Shown one piece after another: positions 10,357-19,896 of a DNA stretch of 64,000 bases. The translations under genes and the position numbers were made by a program. Origin of the DNA: Marinobacter qingdaonensis (lineage in GTDB: Bacteria > Pseudomonadota > Gammaproteobacteria > Pseudomonadales > Oleiphilaceae); assembly GCF_034555935.1 (NCBI RefSeq), contig NZ_JAYDCJ010000003.1, positions 1,054,001 to 1,118,000 on the forward strand. The letters run 5' to 3'. The notes under the pieces were generated by a model, which had not been told where the DNA came from, searched no databases, and saw nothing but the letters and a program-made list of their open reading frames with translations. Within the stretch, counting starts at the first letter, position 1, and each line of letters starts with the position of its first letter.

Positions 10357-12729
10357 GTGCCAATTTCCGATAGCCATCCGCACAGGCCTGCGTTCCGGTT
10401 GGGCGGGTTGATGGTGGCCACGACCTTGAGCTGGTGGGCGGTGCCGGCGGGTGCCGACTCGGCCCCCACGGCGGCGGAGATTGACTGGCGCCCCAGGGCC
10501 GAATTGCCGGCGTCGGTGCGTGAGCGTCTGCCGGTGTTTTGCGCGGGCGGCTACCTGCCGTCTGGCGCCGGATCCGGGGTTTCCGGGGTCTTTGGTGGTG
10601 CCGAGGGCGAGCCGGCCCCGGTCCAGGCCAGTGGCCTCAATGCCCGGTACGAGATCGACCGGACCCTGTACCTGGAGGGCGACGTCCAGGTCCGTCAGGG
10701 GGCGTTCGAAGTGCGCGGCCGTCAGGCCCGATACAGCCAGCAGGATGGGCGGGTGTCGGTGGACGGCCCCCTGGTCAGTCGCGGTCAGGGCTTTCTGATG
10801 ACCGGCGACAGCGCCGAGTATCAGGTCGATTCCGGTCGGTTCGACATCAATACCGCCACCTTCCTCATTCATGCCGCCGAAATGCGCGGCACCGCCGGCA
10901 GCCTGACCCGGCTGTCAGCCAGTGAAGTGATGATCGAGGACGGCATGTTGACCACCTGTGGCCCGCAGCGGAACGACTGGGCGGTGGTGGCGTCCGAGAT
11001 CAACCTGAACCAGGCCGAGGGCTTCGGCACCGCCCGACACGTTCGCCTCGAGGTGCTGGGTGTGCCGGTGTTCTACTGGCCCTGGGCCAGCTTCCCGATC
11101 GACGACCGACGCAAGACCGGCTTCCTTTATCCGGAGTTCGGCTCCTCCAGTGCCGGCAGTGGTGGCTTCCTCGCGCTTCCCTATTACCTGAACCTGGCGC
11201 CCCATTACGATGCCACCCTCACGCCCCAGTACATCCATGGCCGCGGCCTGTTCAATGAGGCCGAGGGTCGCTATCTGAGCCCCTATGGCCAGTCGATCCT
11301 GCAGCTGGGATACATTGGCAACGACTCGGCGTTTGCCGATGAGAACCCGGGCGAGAGCGGCGAACGCTGGGCCCTGGATGCCTCCACCATCGCCCGGTTC
11401 GACGGCGGCTGGACCGGTTATGGCGACTACTCGGTGGTCAGCGATGAAGATTACCTGACCGACCTGAACCGGACCCTGGCGATCAACCAGGCCACCCACC
11501 TGCAGCGCCGGGGTGGCGTGCGGTACCGCGATCGCAACCAGTATTTCGAAACCTATCTGAACGATTACCAGACCATCAGCGAGACCATCGCCGATGTGAA
11601 CAAGCCCTACGCCCAGCTGCCGGAGGTGCTCTACGGCACCACCCGCGAACTGGGCTGGCTGGAGACCGGGCTGGAGAGCCAGTACACCCTGTTCTATCGG
11701 GACAACGAGAACCTCACCGGCCTGGATCGGGCCAACGGCCATCGGTTCCGGGCGGTGCCGGAGCTGGCGGTGCCGATGCGGACCATCTGGGGCTTCAGCC
11801 GGCCCTCGGTCAGTGTCGACTACACCCGCTACGAGCTCGAGGACTACAGCGCCGGCGACGGCGGCTTTGACCGCACCGTGCCGGTGGCGGAATGGGACAA
11901 CGGCCTGTATTTCGACCGTCAGTCCAGCCTGTTTGACGTGCCCTACAACCAGACCCTCGAACCCCGGCTCTACTACGCCTGGGCCGACGCCGACGCCGAC
12001 CAGAACGACATCCCTGATTTCGACACCGACCTGCAGGAGTTCCGCTTCGACCGTCTGTTCCAGCCCGACCGCTTCACCGGTGGTGACCGGGTCGGTGACG
12101 CCAACCAGTTGACCGTGGCGCTGACCAGTCGTTTTAATGACCTGATGACCGGGGCCGAGCGCGCACGCTTCAGCATCGGGCAGGTGAACTACTTTCAGGA
12201 CCGCGAGGTCACCCTGTTCGGGGAAGGTGCCAGTACCCGCAGCCGGTCGCCACTGGCCGGGGAAATGGTGCTGTCGCCCCTGGATACCCTGGAGATCCGG
12301 TCGTCCGGGCTGTGGGACCCGGAGACCGGAGAGACCGAGGAAGGCCGCAGCCAGCTGGTGTTCCACACCGAAGATTACCGCTACCTGGCCAGCCTGGGGC
12401 ACACCTACAGCAAGGACGAGCTCGAGCAGACGGACATTGCCGGGGTCGTGCCGGTCAGTGATCGTGTTAGCCTGATCGGGCGCTGGGTCTACGATTCCCA
12501 GCTCGATCGTACGGTCGGGTCGCTGGCGGGCATCGAGTACAACAACTGCTGCTGGAGTGTTCAGGTCGTGCACCAGAACTACCTGACCGACGACACCGAG
12601 CTGGAAACCCGGCTGCTGTTCCAGGTGCAACTGAAAGGCCTGGGTGGCAGCGATGGCTCGTCCACCCGCATTGCCGAGGCCATCTACGGCTTTGAGGAGC
12701 GGGAACGCCGCCGTTACGGCACGCCCTGA
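10357..12729 (+). CDS. lptD: LPS-assembly protein LptD
   Basis: LptD is the outer-membrane barrel that, with LptE, inserts LPS into the outer leaflet. The 790 residues comprise a signal-like N-terminus (hydrophobic stretch about 16-34), a periplasmic jelly-roll (NARYEIDRTLYLEGDVQVRQG ... to about 200) and a long beta-barrel. Cysteines fall in the four positions expected for the two structural disulfides: one after the signal (FCAGGYL), one at the domain boundary (TTCGPQRNDW) and an adjacent pair near the end (NNCCW). The start is GTG 10357 behind AGGAA. It begins the run lptD-surA-pdxA-rsmA-apaH. Confidence 0.95.
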   Translation: MPISDSHPHRPAFRLGGLMVATTLSWWAVPAGADSAPTAAEIDWRPRAELPASVRERLPVFCAGGYLPSGAGSGVSGVFGGAEGEPAPVQASGLNARYEIDRTLYLEGDVQVRQGAFEVRGRQARYSQQDGRVSVDGPLVSRGQGFLMTGDSAEYQVDSGRFDINTATFLIHAAEMRGTAGSLTRLSASEVMIEDGMLTTCGPQRNDWAVVASEINLNQAEGFGTARHVRLEVLGVPVFYWPWASFPIDDRRKTGFLYPEFGSSSAGSGGFLALPYYLNLAPHYDATLTPQYIHGRGLFNEAEGRYLSPYGQSILQLGYIGNDSAFADENPGESGERWALDASTIARFDGGWTGYGDYSVVSDEDYLTDLNRTLAINQATHLQRRGGVRYRDRNQYFETYLNDYQTISETIADVNKPYAQLPEVLYGTTRELGWLETGLESQYTLFYRDNENLTGLDRANGHRFRAVPELAVPMRTIWGFSRPSVSVDYTRYELEDYSAGDGGFDRTVPVAEWDNGLYFDRQSSLFDVPYNQTLEPRLYYAWADADADQNDIPDFDTDLQEFRFDRLFQPDRFTGGDRVGDANQLTVALTSRFNDLMTGAERARFSIGQVNYFQDREVTLFGEGASTRSRSPLAGEMVLSPLDTLEIRSSGLWDPETGETEEGRSQLVFHTEDYRYLASLGHTYSKDELEQTDIAGVVPVSDRVSLIGRWVYDSQLDRTVGSLAGIEYNNCCWSVQVVHQNYLTDDTELETRLLFQVQLKGLGGSDGSSTRIAEAIYGFEERERRRYGTP

Positions 12730-12785
12730 CCGGGCCTGACGCCCGGACGCGGAAACCGCCGACTTCTGACAATCATGAGGTGACT

Positions 12786-14129
12786 ATGAAGGCGACTCTT
12801 CGCCACGCTGTAAAAACGCTATTGCTGGTTGTGGCCGCGACCCTGACCCTGTCGGTGCAGGCGGAGCGCAAGTTGCTCGACCAGGTGGTGGCGATTGTTG
12901 ACGATGATGTGATCCTGCAGACCGAGCTGGAGGCCCGGATCAACACCATCACCACCCGGCTTCAGGCCCAGGGGACCGGGTTGCCGCCCCGGGACGTACT
13001 CGAGGATCGGGTCCTGGAACAGCTGATCACCGAATCGATCCAGCTGCAGATGGCGGATCGGATGGGCATGCGCATCAGCGATAACGAGCTGAACGAGACC
13101 ATGGACAACATCGTCGAGCGCAACGGCATGACCATGGCCGAGTTCGAGCAGCAACTGGCGACCGAGGGCGTCAGTTTCCGCCAAGCCCGGGAGCAGATCC
13201 GCAATGAGATGCTGACCAGCCGGGTCCAGCAGCGCCAGGTCGGTAACCGGGTTCGGGTCACCGATCGGGAAGTGGACAATTACCTGCAGGCGATTGAGGC
13301 CCGCGGCGGCAACAACGCCGAATACCGGCTCGCCTACATCTTCATCGAAGTGGACGATGCCGACAGCGAAGCCTCCGTGGACGCCGCGCGCGCACAGGCC
13401 GCCCGCCTGCGCCAGCAGATCGTCGAGGGTCGCGATTTCCGCGAGGTGGCGGTGGCCGAATCCGACGCCAGTAACGCCCTGGAAGGCGGCGACATGGGCT
13501 GGCGCACCGAGAGCCAGCTGCCCTCCCTGGTGGCGCCGGTGGTGCCGGAGCTGCCGGTGGGGGAGCCGTCCCAGGTGCTGGAAAACAACAGCGGTTTCCA
13601 CCTGGTGATGGTCATGGACAAGCGTGGCGGTGGCGAGAAGCAGGTGATCCAGCAGCACCGGGTCCGGCACATTCTCATTCGCCCGTCCGAAGCCGTGCCG
13701 GACGTCGACGCCGAGGCCAAGATTCGCGACATCTACCAGCAGCTGACCGACGGCGCCGACTTCGCCGAGCTGGCCCGGAAGCATTCCGACGACCCGGTGT
13801 CCGGCTCCGATGGCGGCAACCTGGGCTGGGTCAGCCGGGGCCAGATGGTGCCGGCGTTTGAGCAGGCCATGCTCGAGGCCGACCTGAACGAGCTGCGCGG
13901 CCCGTTCCGGTCCCAGTTTGGCTGGCACATCCTGCAGGTTCAGGAACGCCGGCAGAAAGACATCAGCGGTGACGTCAAACGGGCCGAGGCGCGCCAGGCC
14001 ATCTACCGTCGCAAGTCCGAAACCGAGTTGCAGAACTGGTTGCGGGAAATCCGCGACGAGGCGTTTGTCGAGTTCAAGGGCGAGTACGCCCGCGACACCG
14101 AGACCCAGGAGGCCGACAGCCCGTCATGA
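12786..14129 (+). CDS. surA: Periplasmic chaperone / peptidyl-prolyl isomerase SurA
   Basis: SurA escorts unfolded outer-membrane proteins, including LptD, across the periplasm. The 447 residues have a signal peptide ([16 protein letters not shown]), the SurA N-terminal chaperone domain starting [20 protein letters not shown], and two parvulin domains. The first carries [12 protein letters not shown] and [13 protein letters not shown]; the second carries [12 protein letters not shown] and [17 protein letters not shown]-terminal helix completes the chaperone module. I start at ATG 12786, which has GAGG about 7 bases upstream, rather than the GTG two codons earlier. The stop overlaps the pdxA start by four bases. 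Confidence 0.96.
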   Translation: MKATLRHAVKTLLLVVAATLTLSVQAERKLLDQVVAIVDDDVILQTELEARINTITTRLQAQGTGLPPRDVLEDRVLEQLITESIQLQMADRMGMRISDNELNETMDNIVERNGMTMAEFEQQLATEGVSFRQAREQIRNEMLTSRVQQRQVGNRVRVTDREVDNYLQAIEARGGNNAEYRLAYIFIEVDDADSEASVDAARAQAARLRQQIVEGRDFREVAVAESDASNALEGGDMGWRTESQLPSLVAPVVPELPVGEPSQVLENNSGFHLVMVMDKRGGGEKQVIQQHRVRHILIRPSEAVPDVDAEAKIRDIYQQLTDGADFAELARKHSDDPVSGSDGGNLGWVSRGQMVPAFEQAMLEADLNELRGPFRSQFGWHILQVQERRQKDISGDVKRAEARQAIYRRKSETELQNWLREIRDEAFVEFKGEYARDTETQEADSPS

Positions 14130-15136
14130 CCGAACCGGTGACTCTCGCTCTGACCGCCGGTGAACCGGCTGGAATCGGACCGGAACTGTGCCTGCAGTTG
14201 GCGGCCGAAGCCCGGGTTGAGGGCATTGTGCTGGTTGCCAGCAAGACCCTGCTGGCCGAGCGGGCGCAGCAGTTGGGGCTGTCGGTGGCCTTGCGGGACT
14301 GGCAGCCGGGCCAGCCGGCGACCCGGGCCGCCGGGGAGCTGTCGGTGTGGTCGGTGGATGGCTGCGTTGGCACCCAGCCCGGGGTCCTGGATCGCGCCAA
14401 CAGTGCCTACGTGCTGGACACGCTCCGGCTGGCGACCCAGGGTTGCCTGGACGGCACCTTCGACGGCATGGTCACCGCCCCGGTGCACAAGGGCGTGATC
14501 AACGAAGCGGGCATTCCGTTCAGTGGTCATACCGAATTCCTGCAGGAACAGTGCGGCGTGGAGCGGGTGGTGATGATGCTGGCCACCGACGATCTCCGGG
14601 TCGCGCTGGTAACCACCCACTTACCCCTGAAGGACGTGGCCGCGGCCATCACGCCGGCGCGTCTGACCCAGGTGGCGCGGATACTGGACGCCGATCTGAA
14701 GACCTTCTTCGGCATTGCCCAGCCCCGCATTCTGGTGGCCGGGCTGAACCCCCACGCCGGTGAAGGCGGCCATCTGGGGCGCGAGGAGATAGACACCATC
14801 GAGCCGACCCTGGCGCAGTTGCGCCAGCAGGGCCTGACGCTGACCGGCCCGCTGCCGGCGGATACGCTTTTTACCCCGCACTGGCTCGACCAGGCCGACG
14901 CCGTGCTGGCCATGTACCACGATCAGGGCCTGCCGGTGCTGAAATTCCAGGGGTTCGGTCGGGCCGTGAACATCACCCTGGGTCTACCCATTGTCCGCAC
15001 CTCGGTCGACCACGGCACCGCCCTGGATCTCGCCGGGACCGGGCGGGCCGATGCCGGTAGCCTGAACACCGCCCTGCGGGTCGGCGCCCGCATGGCCCGC
15101 TGTCGTAACGCCGCCAACCAGGGGACACACCCGTGA
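14126..15136 (+). CDS. pdxA: 4-hydroxythreonine-4-phosphate dehydrogenase
   Basis: PdxA oxidises 4-phosphohydroxy-L-threonine on the way to pyridoxal phosphate. The 336-residue length is usual. The sequence shows [23 protein letters not shown], the metal-binding histidine in [26 protein letters not shown] with the second metal histidine, and [20 protein letters not shown] with the third. It overlaps surA upstream (ATGA) and rsmA downstream (GTGA), each by four bases, so the three proteins are probably made by coupled translation. Confidence 0.96.
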   Translation: MTEPVTLALTAGEPAGIGPELCLQLAAEARVEGIVLVASKTLLAERAQQLGLSVALRDWQPGQPATRAAGELSVWSVDGCVGTQPGVLDRANSAYVLDTLRLATQGCLDGTFDGMVTAPVHKGVINEAGIPFSGHTEFLQEQCGVERVVMMLATDDLRVALVTTHLPLKDVAAAITPARLTQVARILDADLKTFFGIAQPRILVAGLNPHAGEGGHLGREEIDTIEPTLAQLRQQGLTLTGPLPADTLFTPHWLDQADAVLAMYHDQGLPVLKFQGFGRAVNITLGLPIVRTSVDHGTALDLAGTGRADAGSLNTALRVGARMARCRNAANQGTHP

Positions 15137-15954
15137 GCAACAAAGTCGGCCATCAGGCCCGTAAACGATTCGGCCAGAACTTCCTGCACGATCCCGGCGT
15201 GATCGAGCGCATCGTCCGCTCGATCAACCCGAAGCCCGAGGATGCCCTGGTGGAAATCGGCCCGGGGCTGGGCGCCATCACCGAGGAAATCCTGGCGCTG
15301 AACCCGCGGCTGCAGGTGGTCGAACTGGACCGGGACCTGATCCCGGTGCTGCGCACCAAATTCTTTAACTACCCGGATTTTCGCATCCATGAGGCCGACG
15401 CCCTGAGCTTCGACTTCAGTCAGCTGGTCGAGCCGGGCCAGCGCTTGCGCATCGTCGGCAACCTGCCGTACAACATCTCCACACCGCTGATCTTTCACCT
15501 GCTGGCCCAGGCCGGTGTGGTCCAGGACATGCACTTCATGCTGCAGAAGGAAGTGGTGCAGCGGCTGGCGGCCGTGCCGGGCGACAACAACTATGGCCGG
15601 CTCGGCATCATGGCCCAGTACTTCTGCAAGGTGCAGCCGCTGTTCGACGTCGGTCCCGGGGCGTTTCGACCGGCCCCGAAAGTGGATTCGGCCATTGTCC
15701 GGCTGGTACCCCACGACACCCTGCCGCACCCGGCCCGGGATCTGGGCACCCTGCAGTCGGTGGTCCGCACCGCCTTCAATGCCCGCCGCAAGACCCTGCG
15801 CAAGGCCCTGGCCGGAGTGATTTCGGTCGACCAGTTGCAGACCCTGGGCATCAACGATGGCTTGCGTCCGGAGAATCTCAGCCTGGCCGATTACGTCCGC
15901 ATCGCCGATCTGGTGGTCGAGGCCAAGGGCGCCGGGGAGGGGACAGATGACTGA
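15133..15954 (+). CDS. rsmA: 16S rRNA (adenine1518/1519-N6)-dimethyltransferase
   Basis: RsmA (KsgA) dimethylates two adjacent adenosines near the 3' end of 16S rRNA, a late 30S maturation checkpoint. The 273-residue protein has [20 protein letters not shown], the SAM-binding motif [26 protein letters not shown], and the catalytic [15 protein letters not shown]. The C-terminal helical domain includes [12 protein letters not shown]. The start is GTG inside the pdxA stop. It ends eight bases into apaH; the apaG gene usually found between the two is absent. Confidence 0.96.
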   Translation: MSNKVGHQARKRFGQNFLHDPGVIERIVRSINPKPEDALVEIGPGLGAITEEILALNPRLQVVELDRDLIPVLRTKFFNYPDFRIHEADALSFDFSQLVEPGQRLRIVGNLPYNISTPLIFHLLAQAGVVQDMHFMLQKEVVQRLAAVPGDNNYGRLGIMAQYFCKVQPLFDVGPGAFRPAPKVDSAIVRLVPHDTLPHPARDLGTLQSVVRTAFNARRKTLRKALAGVISVDQLQTLGINDGLRPENLSLADYVRIADLVVEAKGAGEGTDD

Positions 15955-16747
15955 TTACGCCATCGGTGACATCCAGGGCTGTTACGACCGGCTGCAGGAT
16001 GTCCTGACCAAGGTGGATTTCTCGCCGTCCCGGGACCGGCTCTGGGTCGCTGGCGACCTGATCAACCGCGGTCCGTCGTCCCTGGCCACCCTGCGCTACA
16101 TCGAGAGTCTGGGCAGCTCGGCGGTGGTGGTGCTCGGCAACCACGACCTGCACCTGCTGGCGGTGGCCCTGGGTGGTCACCCGCCGCGCCGTAAAGACAC
16201 CCTGGCCGACATCCTGGACGCGCCTGATCATGACCACCTGGTCGACTGGCTGCGCCAGCAGCAGCTGTGCGTGCGCGACAGCGCCCGCAACCTGGTCATG
16301 GTGCACGCCGGCCTGCCGCACATCTGGGGCGTCGACCAGGCGGTGGCCTACGCGCGGGAAGTCGAGGCGGTGATTCGCGGGCCCCAGGCCGAGGCCTATT
16401 TCACCCACATGTATGGCAACGAGCCGGCGCGCTGGCAGGACGACCTGGCCGGCCTGGACCGTTGGCGCGCGATCACCAATTACTTTACCCGGATGCGGTT
16501 TATCGCCGCCGACGGCACCCTGGAGCTGACCGCCAAGGAGTCCGCCGACCATGCGCCGGACGGTTACGCACCCTGGTTCGACTATGCCCGGAGCGATGAT
16601 GTCCGGGTGGTGTTCGGGCACTGGGCGGCGCTGGAAGGCCAAACCGGCAGCGACCGGTTTATCGGGCTGGACACCGGCTGTGTCTGGGGCGGCGTGCTGA
16701 CCATGATGAACCTGGACTCCGGAGAAAAGATCCACTGTGACTGCTGA
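15947..16747 (+). CDS. apaH: Bis(5'-nucleosyl)-tetraphosphatase, symmetrical
   Basis: ApaH splits Ap4A into two ADP and also removes Np4 caps from RNA. The 266-residue PPP-family phosphoesterase has the three signature blocks: [20 protein letters not shown] (GDxVDRG type with N for D) and [13 protein letters not shown]. The fourth-block histidines are in [11 protein letters not shown], and the C-terminal FGHWAALEG and [10 protein letters not shown] are present. I chose ATG 15947 ([11 protein letters not shown]) with GGGGA upstream. It overlaps rsmA by eight bases and the next gene by eleven. The Asp-to-Asn change in GDLINRG is worth noting but is shared, as far as I recall, by ApaH proteins. 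Confidence 0.95.
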   Translation: MTDYAIGDIQGCYDRLQDVLTKVDFSPSRDRLWVAGDLINRGPSSLATLRYIESLGSSAVVVLGNHDLHLLAVALGGHPPRRKDTLADILDAPDHDHLVDWLRQQQLCVRDSARNLVMVHAGLPHIWGVDQAVAYAREVEAVIRGPQAEAYFTHMYGNEPARWQDDLAGLDRWRAITNYFTRMRFIAADGTLELTAKESADHAPDGYAPWFDYARSDDVRVVFGHWAALEGQTGSDRFIGLDTGCVWGGVLTMMNLDSGEKIHCDC

Positions 16748-17174
16748 GCCCGTACAAGCAAACAGACCCGGCTGCCTGAATCTGCCCGCGGTGCTCGGGG
16801 CCAGCCTGGCCCTGCTGGGTGTCATGGCTGGCGCCTTTGGCGCCCACGGGCTGCGGGCGCTGGTCAGCGAGCGCGGCCTGGAGGTGTTCCAGACCGCCGT
16901 CACCTACCAGATGTACCACGCCATCGCCCTCGTCCTGGTTGCGCTGTTGCCCCTGGCGGGCGGCAGTCGCCGGCTGTTGGCCGCGGCGGCCGGCTTTTTC
17001 CTGGTCGGAATCCTGCTGTTCAGCGGCAGCCTGTACCTGCTGGTGCTGGCGGAGTGGCGTTGGCTGGGGCCGGTCACTCCGCTGGGTGGCCTATGCTTGA
17101 TGGTGGGCTGGGCGCTGTTGGTGGCGGCCATGGTGGTGCCGTGGATGGCCCGGCAACCGGATGACAAGAGGTAA
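16737..17174 (+). CDS. DUF423 small membrane protein
   Basis: A 145-residue inner-membrane protein with four hydrophobic helices: about 18-38, 58-75, 82-103 and 112-137. The conserved DUF423 features are GAFGAHGL after the first helix, the YQMYHAIALV block, GILLFSGSLYLL and TPLGGLCLMVGW. The role is unknown (E. coli YgdD type). GTG 16737 overlaps the apaH stop by eleven bases, which places it at the end of the lptD-apaH run. Confidence 0.88.
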   Translation: MTAEPVQANRPGCLNLPAVLGASLALLGVMAGAFGAHGLRALVSERGLEVFQTAVTYQMYHAIALVLVALLPLAGGSRRLLAAAAGFFLVGILLFSGSLYLLVLAEWRWLGPVTPLGGLCLMVGWALLVAAMVVPWMARQPDDKR

Positions 17175-17183
17175 GCGACGCTT

Positions 17184-17384
17184 ATGCAAGTTGAAGTGAA
17201 CGGTGACGCGATGGAGCTTCCGGCTGGAGCCACCGTTGTCACCCTGATTGAACACCTGGCCCTGGCGGGCAAACGCCTGGCCGTGGAAGTGAACGAAGAC
17301 ATAGTGCCGCGCAGTCAGCACGGCGATTTCGTCCTCAATGACGGCGACCGCGTTGAAGTGGTCCACGCCATTGGTGGCGGCTGA
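17184..17384 (+). CDS. thiS: Sulfur carrier protein ThiS
   Basis: ThiS is the ubiquitin-like carrier whose C-terminal Gly-Gly is thiocarboxylated and gives sulfur to the thiazole ring of thiamine. The 66 residues begin MQVEVNGDAMELPAG, contain GKRLAVEVNEDIVPRS and end in HAIGGG, so the required diglycine tail is present. ATG is preceded by AAGAGG. thiG follows after 49 bases. No thiF, thiH or thiO is nearby and no TPP riboswitch is recognisable in the 9 bases upstream. Confidence 0.93.
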   Translation: MQVEVNGDAMELPAGATVVTLIEHLALAGKRLAVEVNEDIVPRSQHGDFVLNDGDRVEVVHAIGGG

Positions 17385-17433
17385 GGCTGCCGGCAAACCG
17401 ATTCCAAGACAAACTGAATAGCGCAGGAAGGTT

Positions 17434-18243
17434 ATGAGCGAGACCCCAGAGATTCTGCTACCCGAAGACAAACCCCTGGAACTGGCGGGCCGGGTGTACC
17501 AGTCGCGACTGCTGGTGGGCACCGGTCGCTACCGTGACCTGATGGAAACCGGCCACGCCATCGAGGCCAGTGGCGCGGAGATCGTGACCGTGGCCGTACG
17601 CCGGACCAACCTCGGCCAGAACCCGGACGAGCCCAACCTGCTCGACGTGATCTCCCCGGAAAGCTACACCATCCTGCCCAACACCGCCGGCTGCTACACC
17701 GCCAAGGACGCGGTGCGTACCTGCAAGCTGGCGCGCGAACTGCTCGACGGCCACGACCTGGTCAAGCTCGAGGTGCTGAGCGAAGACAAGACCCTGTACC
17801 CGAACATGACCGAAACCCTGGTGGCGGCCGAAGCGCTGGTGAAGGACGGCTTCAAGGTGATGGTCTACTGCTCCGACGACCCGCTGCTGGCCAAACGCCT
17901 GGAGGAAATCGGCTGCATCGCGGTGATGCCGCTGGGCGCGCCCATCGGCTCGGGCCTGGGCATCCAGAATCGCTACAACATCCGGCTGATCGTGGAAAAC
18001 GCCAAGGTGCCGGTGCTGGTGGACGCGGGCGTGGGCACCGCCTCCGACGCCAGTATCGCCATGGAGCTGGGCTGCGACGGCGTGCTGATGAACACCGCCA
18101 TTGCCCTGGCGGGCGACCCCATCCGGATGGCCAACGCCATGCGGCTCGCCATCGAATCCGGCCGTGAAGCCTACCTGGCCGGGCGCATGCCGAAGAAACT
18201 CTACGCCAGTGCCTCGTCCCCCATCGATGGCACCTTCTTCTGA
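17434..18243 (+). CDS. thiG: Thiazole synthase
   Basis: ThiG condenses DXP, dehydroglycine and ThiS thiocarboxylate into the thiamine thiazole phosphate. The 269-residue TIM barrel shows [22 protein letters not shown], the Schiff-base lysine in [54 protein letters not shown] and the tail [14 protein letters not shown]. It forms a thiSG unit downstream of DUF423. A GC stem without U-run (18276-18299) follows, before slmA. Confidence 0.95.
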   Translation: MSETPEILLPEDKPLELAGRVYQSRLLVGTGRYRDLMETGHAIEASGAEIVTVAVRRTNLGQNPDEPNLLDVISPESYTILPNTAGCYTAKDAVRTCKLARELLDGHDLVKLEVLSEDKTLYPNMTETLVAAEALVKDGFKVMVYCSDDPLLAKRLEEIGCIAVMPLGAPIGSGLGIQNRYNIRLIVENAKVPVLVDAGVGTASDASIAMELGCDGVLMNTAIALAGDPIRMANAMRLAIESGREAYLAGRMPKKLYASASSPIDGTFF

Positions 18244-18331
18244 TCTGGGGCACAATCCCGGGCACGAATAAACGAGGGCCGGCGCCCGACGACCGGCCCC
18301 GATAACATCATCAGAGCGCTGCAGTCCTGTC

Positions 18332-18925
18332 ATGACCGATCAGAAACCGAGTCGCCGTGAGGCGATCCTTCATGCCCTCGTGGAACTCCTGGAAACCGAT
18401 CCGGGAGCCCGCATCACCACCGCCGGCCTGGCCAAGTCCGTCGGCGTCACCGAGGCGGCCCTGTACCGCCACTTCCCCAGTAAACGCAAGATGTTCGAGG
18501 CCCTCATCGAGTTTGCCGAGGACGCGGTGTTTTCGCGCTGCCAGGTAATCCTGCAGGAACAGGACGATGTCCGGGTCCGCCTGCAGCAGCTGGTGCACCT
18601 GGTCCTGGTGTTCGCCGAGCGCAACTCGGGCCTGTGCTGCGTGCTGACCGGCGATGCTCTGATGGGCGAGAACGAAGCCTTGCGCAAGCGCGCCTCGCAG
18701 TTCTTCGAGCGGCTGGAAACCCAGGTGCGGCAGGCCCTGAAAGAAGGCGAGATTCGCCAGGGGCTGCGGCCGCGGACCAGTGCGGCTCGGGGTGCGGATT
18801 ACGTGCTGGTGTTCATCGAGGGACGGATTCAGCGCTTCGTCCGGTCGTCCTTTTCGCGCTTGCCGTCGACGGATTTTGATGAGAGCTGGTCCTTGATTGC
18901 TGAAGGTGTTTGGGCTCACACCTGA
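18332..18925 (+). CDS. slmA: Nucleoid occlusion factor SlmA (TetR family)
   Basis: SlmA binds specific chromosomal sites and blocks FtsZ rings over the nucleoid. The 197 residues start with a TetR-type helix-turn-helix (RREAILHALVELLE, then RITTAGLAKSVGVTEAALYRHFPSKRKMFEALIEF). The C-terminal half has the SlmA-specific RNSGLCCVLTGDALMGENEALRKR and ADYVLVFIEGRIQRFVRS. This sets it apart from ordinary TetR repressors, and no divergent target gene is next to it. It converges on the IMPase-like gene, with 91 bases between the stops. Confidence 0.92.
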   Translation: MTDQKPSRREAILHALVELLETDPGARITTAGLAKSVGVTEAALYRHFPSKRKMFEALIEFAEDAVFSRCQVILQEQDDVRVRLQQLVHLVLVFAERNSGLCCVLTGDALMGENEALRKRASQFFERLETQVRQALKEGEIRQGLRPRTSAARGADYVLVFIEGRIQRFVRSSFSRLPSTDFDESWSLIAEGVWAHT

Positions 18926-19016
18926 GCTTCGGCAATAGATTCTCCCAGCCTGGATGTTTCGGGGGCGCCCGGCCGGTCGTTACGCTGACTTCCAGGCTAC
19001 GAGGCCGTAGCGACGT

Positions 19017-19841
19017 TCAGTGATACCCAGAAGCCGTCCGAAGAATCGACCGAATGGGCTCCCAGATTGCTGGCGCCGAAATCAGGATGTCCCGCCCATA
19101 CAGATCCACCGGATAGCCGTCGGGTACGTCTCCGAAGTGTCCGGCGGTGGCGCCAGCTTCCAGGGCGATCAGCCGGGCCGCGGCAAAGTCCCAGGGGCTG
19201 ACATTTTCGTAGTAGATGTCCAGCCGACCGCACGCCACCCAACAGATATCCAGCGCGGCTGAACCGATACGGCGCAGGTCCCGGCACTGGTGGATCATGG
19301 CGTCGAGTCGGCGCACCAGGGGTTCCAGGTTGTCCTTGGTGTAGGGAAAGCCGGTGGCGAACAGGGAATCCCGTGGCACGGTGGCGCCACTGTGCTCGAT
19401 GGCCTGGCCGTTGAGGGTGGCACCCTGGCCGCGGGTGGCGCGGAAGGTTTCACCGGCGAAGGGCGCGTGCACCACGCCGGCCTGAACCCGGCCGTTTTCT
19501 GCGTAGGCAATGGAAACCGCGACCTGGGGGTGGCCGTAGGCGTAATTCACCGTGCCGTCGATGGGATCGATGATCCACAACGGCGTGTCCAGATTCTCTG
19601 CCTGGGACAAATCGGGCATGGTCTCTTCGGACAGGATCCGATGTTCGGGGAATCGCTCCCGGATTGCGCCGGTGATCAGTTTATCGGCCAGGACGTCGGC
19701 GTGGGTGACCAGTTCGGTCTGTTGCTTGTAGTCGGTGCGCAGGGTGTTCTGATCCCGCTCCCGCTGGATCAGGTCGCCCGCTTCCCGGGCCAGTTGTTCG
19801 GCAAAGTCGGTCAGGTTCTGAAGTGATGCAGGATCGGACAC
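19017..19841 (-). CDS. Inositol-monophosphatase-family phosphatase
   Basis: A 274-residue Mg-dependent sugar-phosphate phosphatase of the IMPase/SuhB/CysQ fold. Metal and substrate motifs are all present: ILSEETMPD, the WIIDPIDGTVNYAYG signature, GSAALDICWVACGRLD and SPWDFAAARLIALEAGA. The NYAYGHPQ wording differs from enteric SuhB, and the gene is not next to a sulfur-assimilation locus, so substrate (inositol-1-phosphate, 3'-phosphoadenosine phosphate or another) cannot be decided. The start is GTG 19841 with a G-rich stretch upstream. A nearby ATG is out of frame. Confidence 0.88.
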   Translation of the reverse strand: MSDPASLQNLTDFAEQLAREAGDLIQRERDQNTLRTDYKQQTELVTHADVLADKLITGAIRERFPEHRILSEETMPDLSQAENLDTPLWIIDPIDGTVNYAYGHPQVAVSIAYAENGRVQAGVVHAPFAGETFRATRGQGATLNGQAIEHSGATVPRDSLFATGFPYTKDNLEPLVRRLDAMIHQCRDLRRIGSAALDICWVACGRLDIYYENVSPWDFAAARLIALEAGATAGHFGDVPDGYPVDLYGRDILISAPAIWEPIRSILRTASGYH

Positions 19842-19896
19842 GGCGCCCCCATGGCAAACTTGGCAAGGAATGAGGGCGCCAGTCTAGCACGTTGGC

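Noticed and set aside
17175..17183. TPP riboswitch before thiS
   Set aside because: Only nine bases separate DUF423 and thiS, and no conserved thi-box was found further upstream.
18276..18299. GGGCCGG/CCGGCCC stem after thiG as a terminator
   Set aside because: The stem is short with a 10-base loop and is not followed by a T-run, so I do not call it a terminator.
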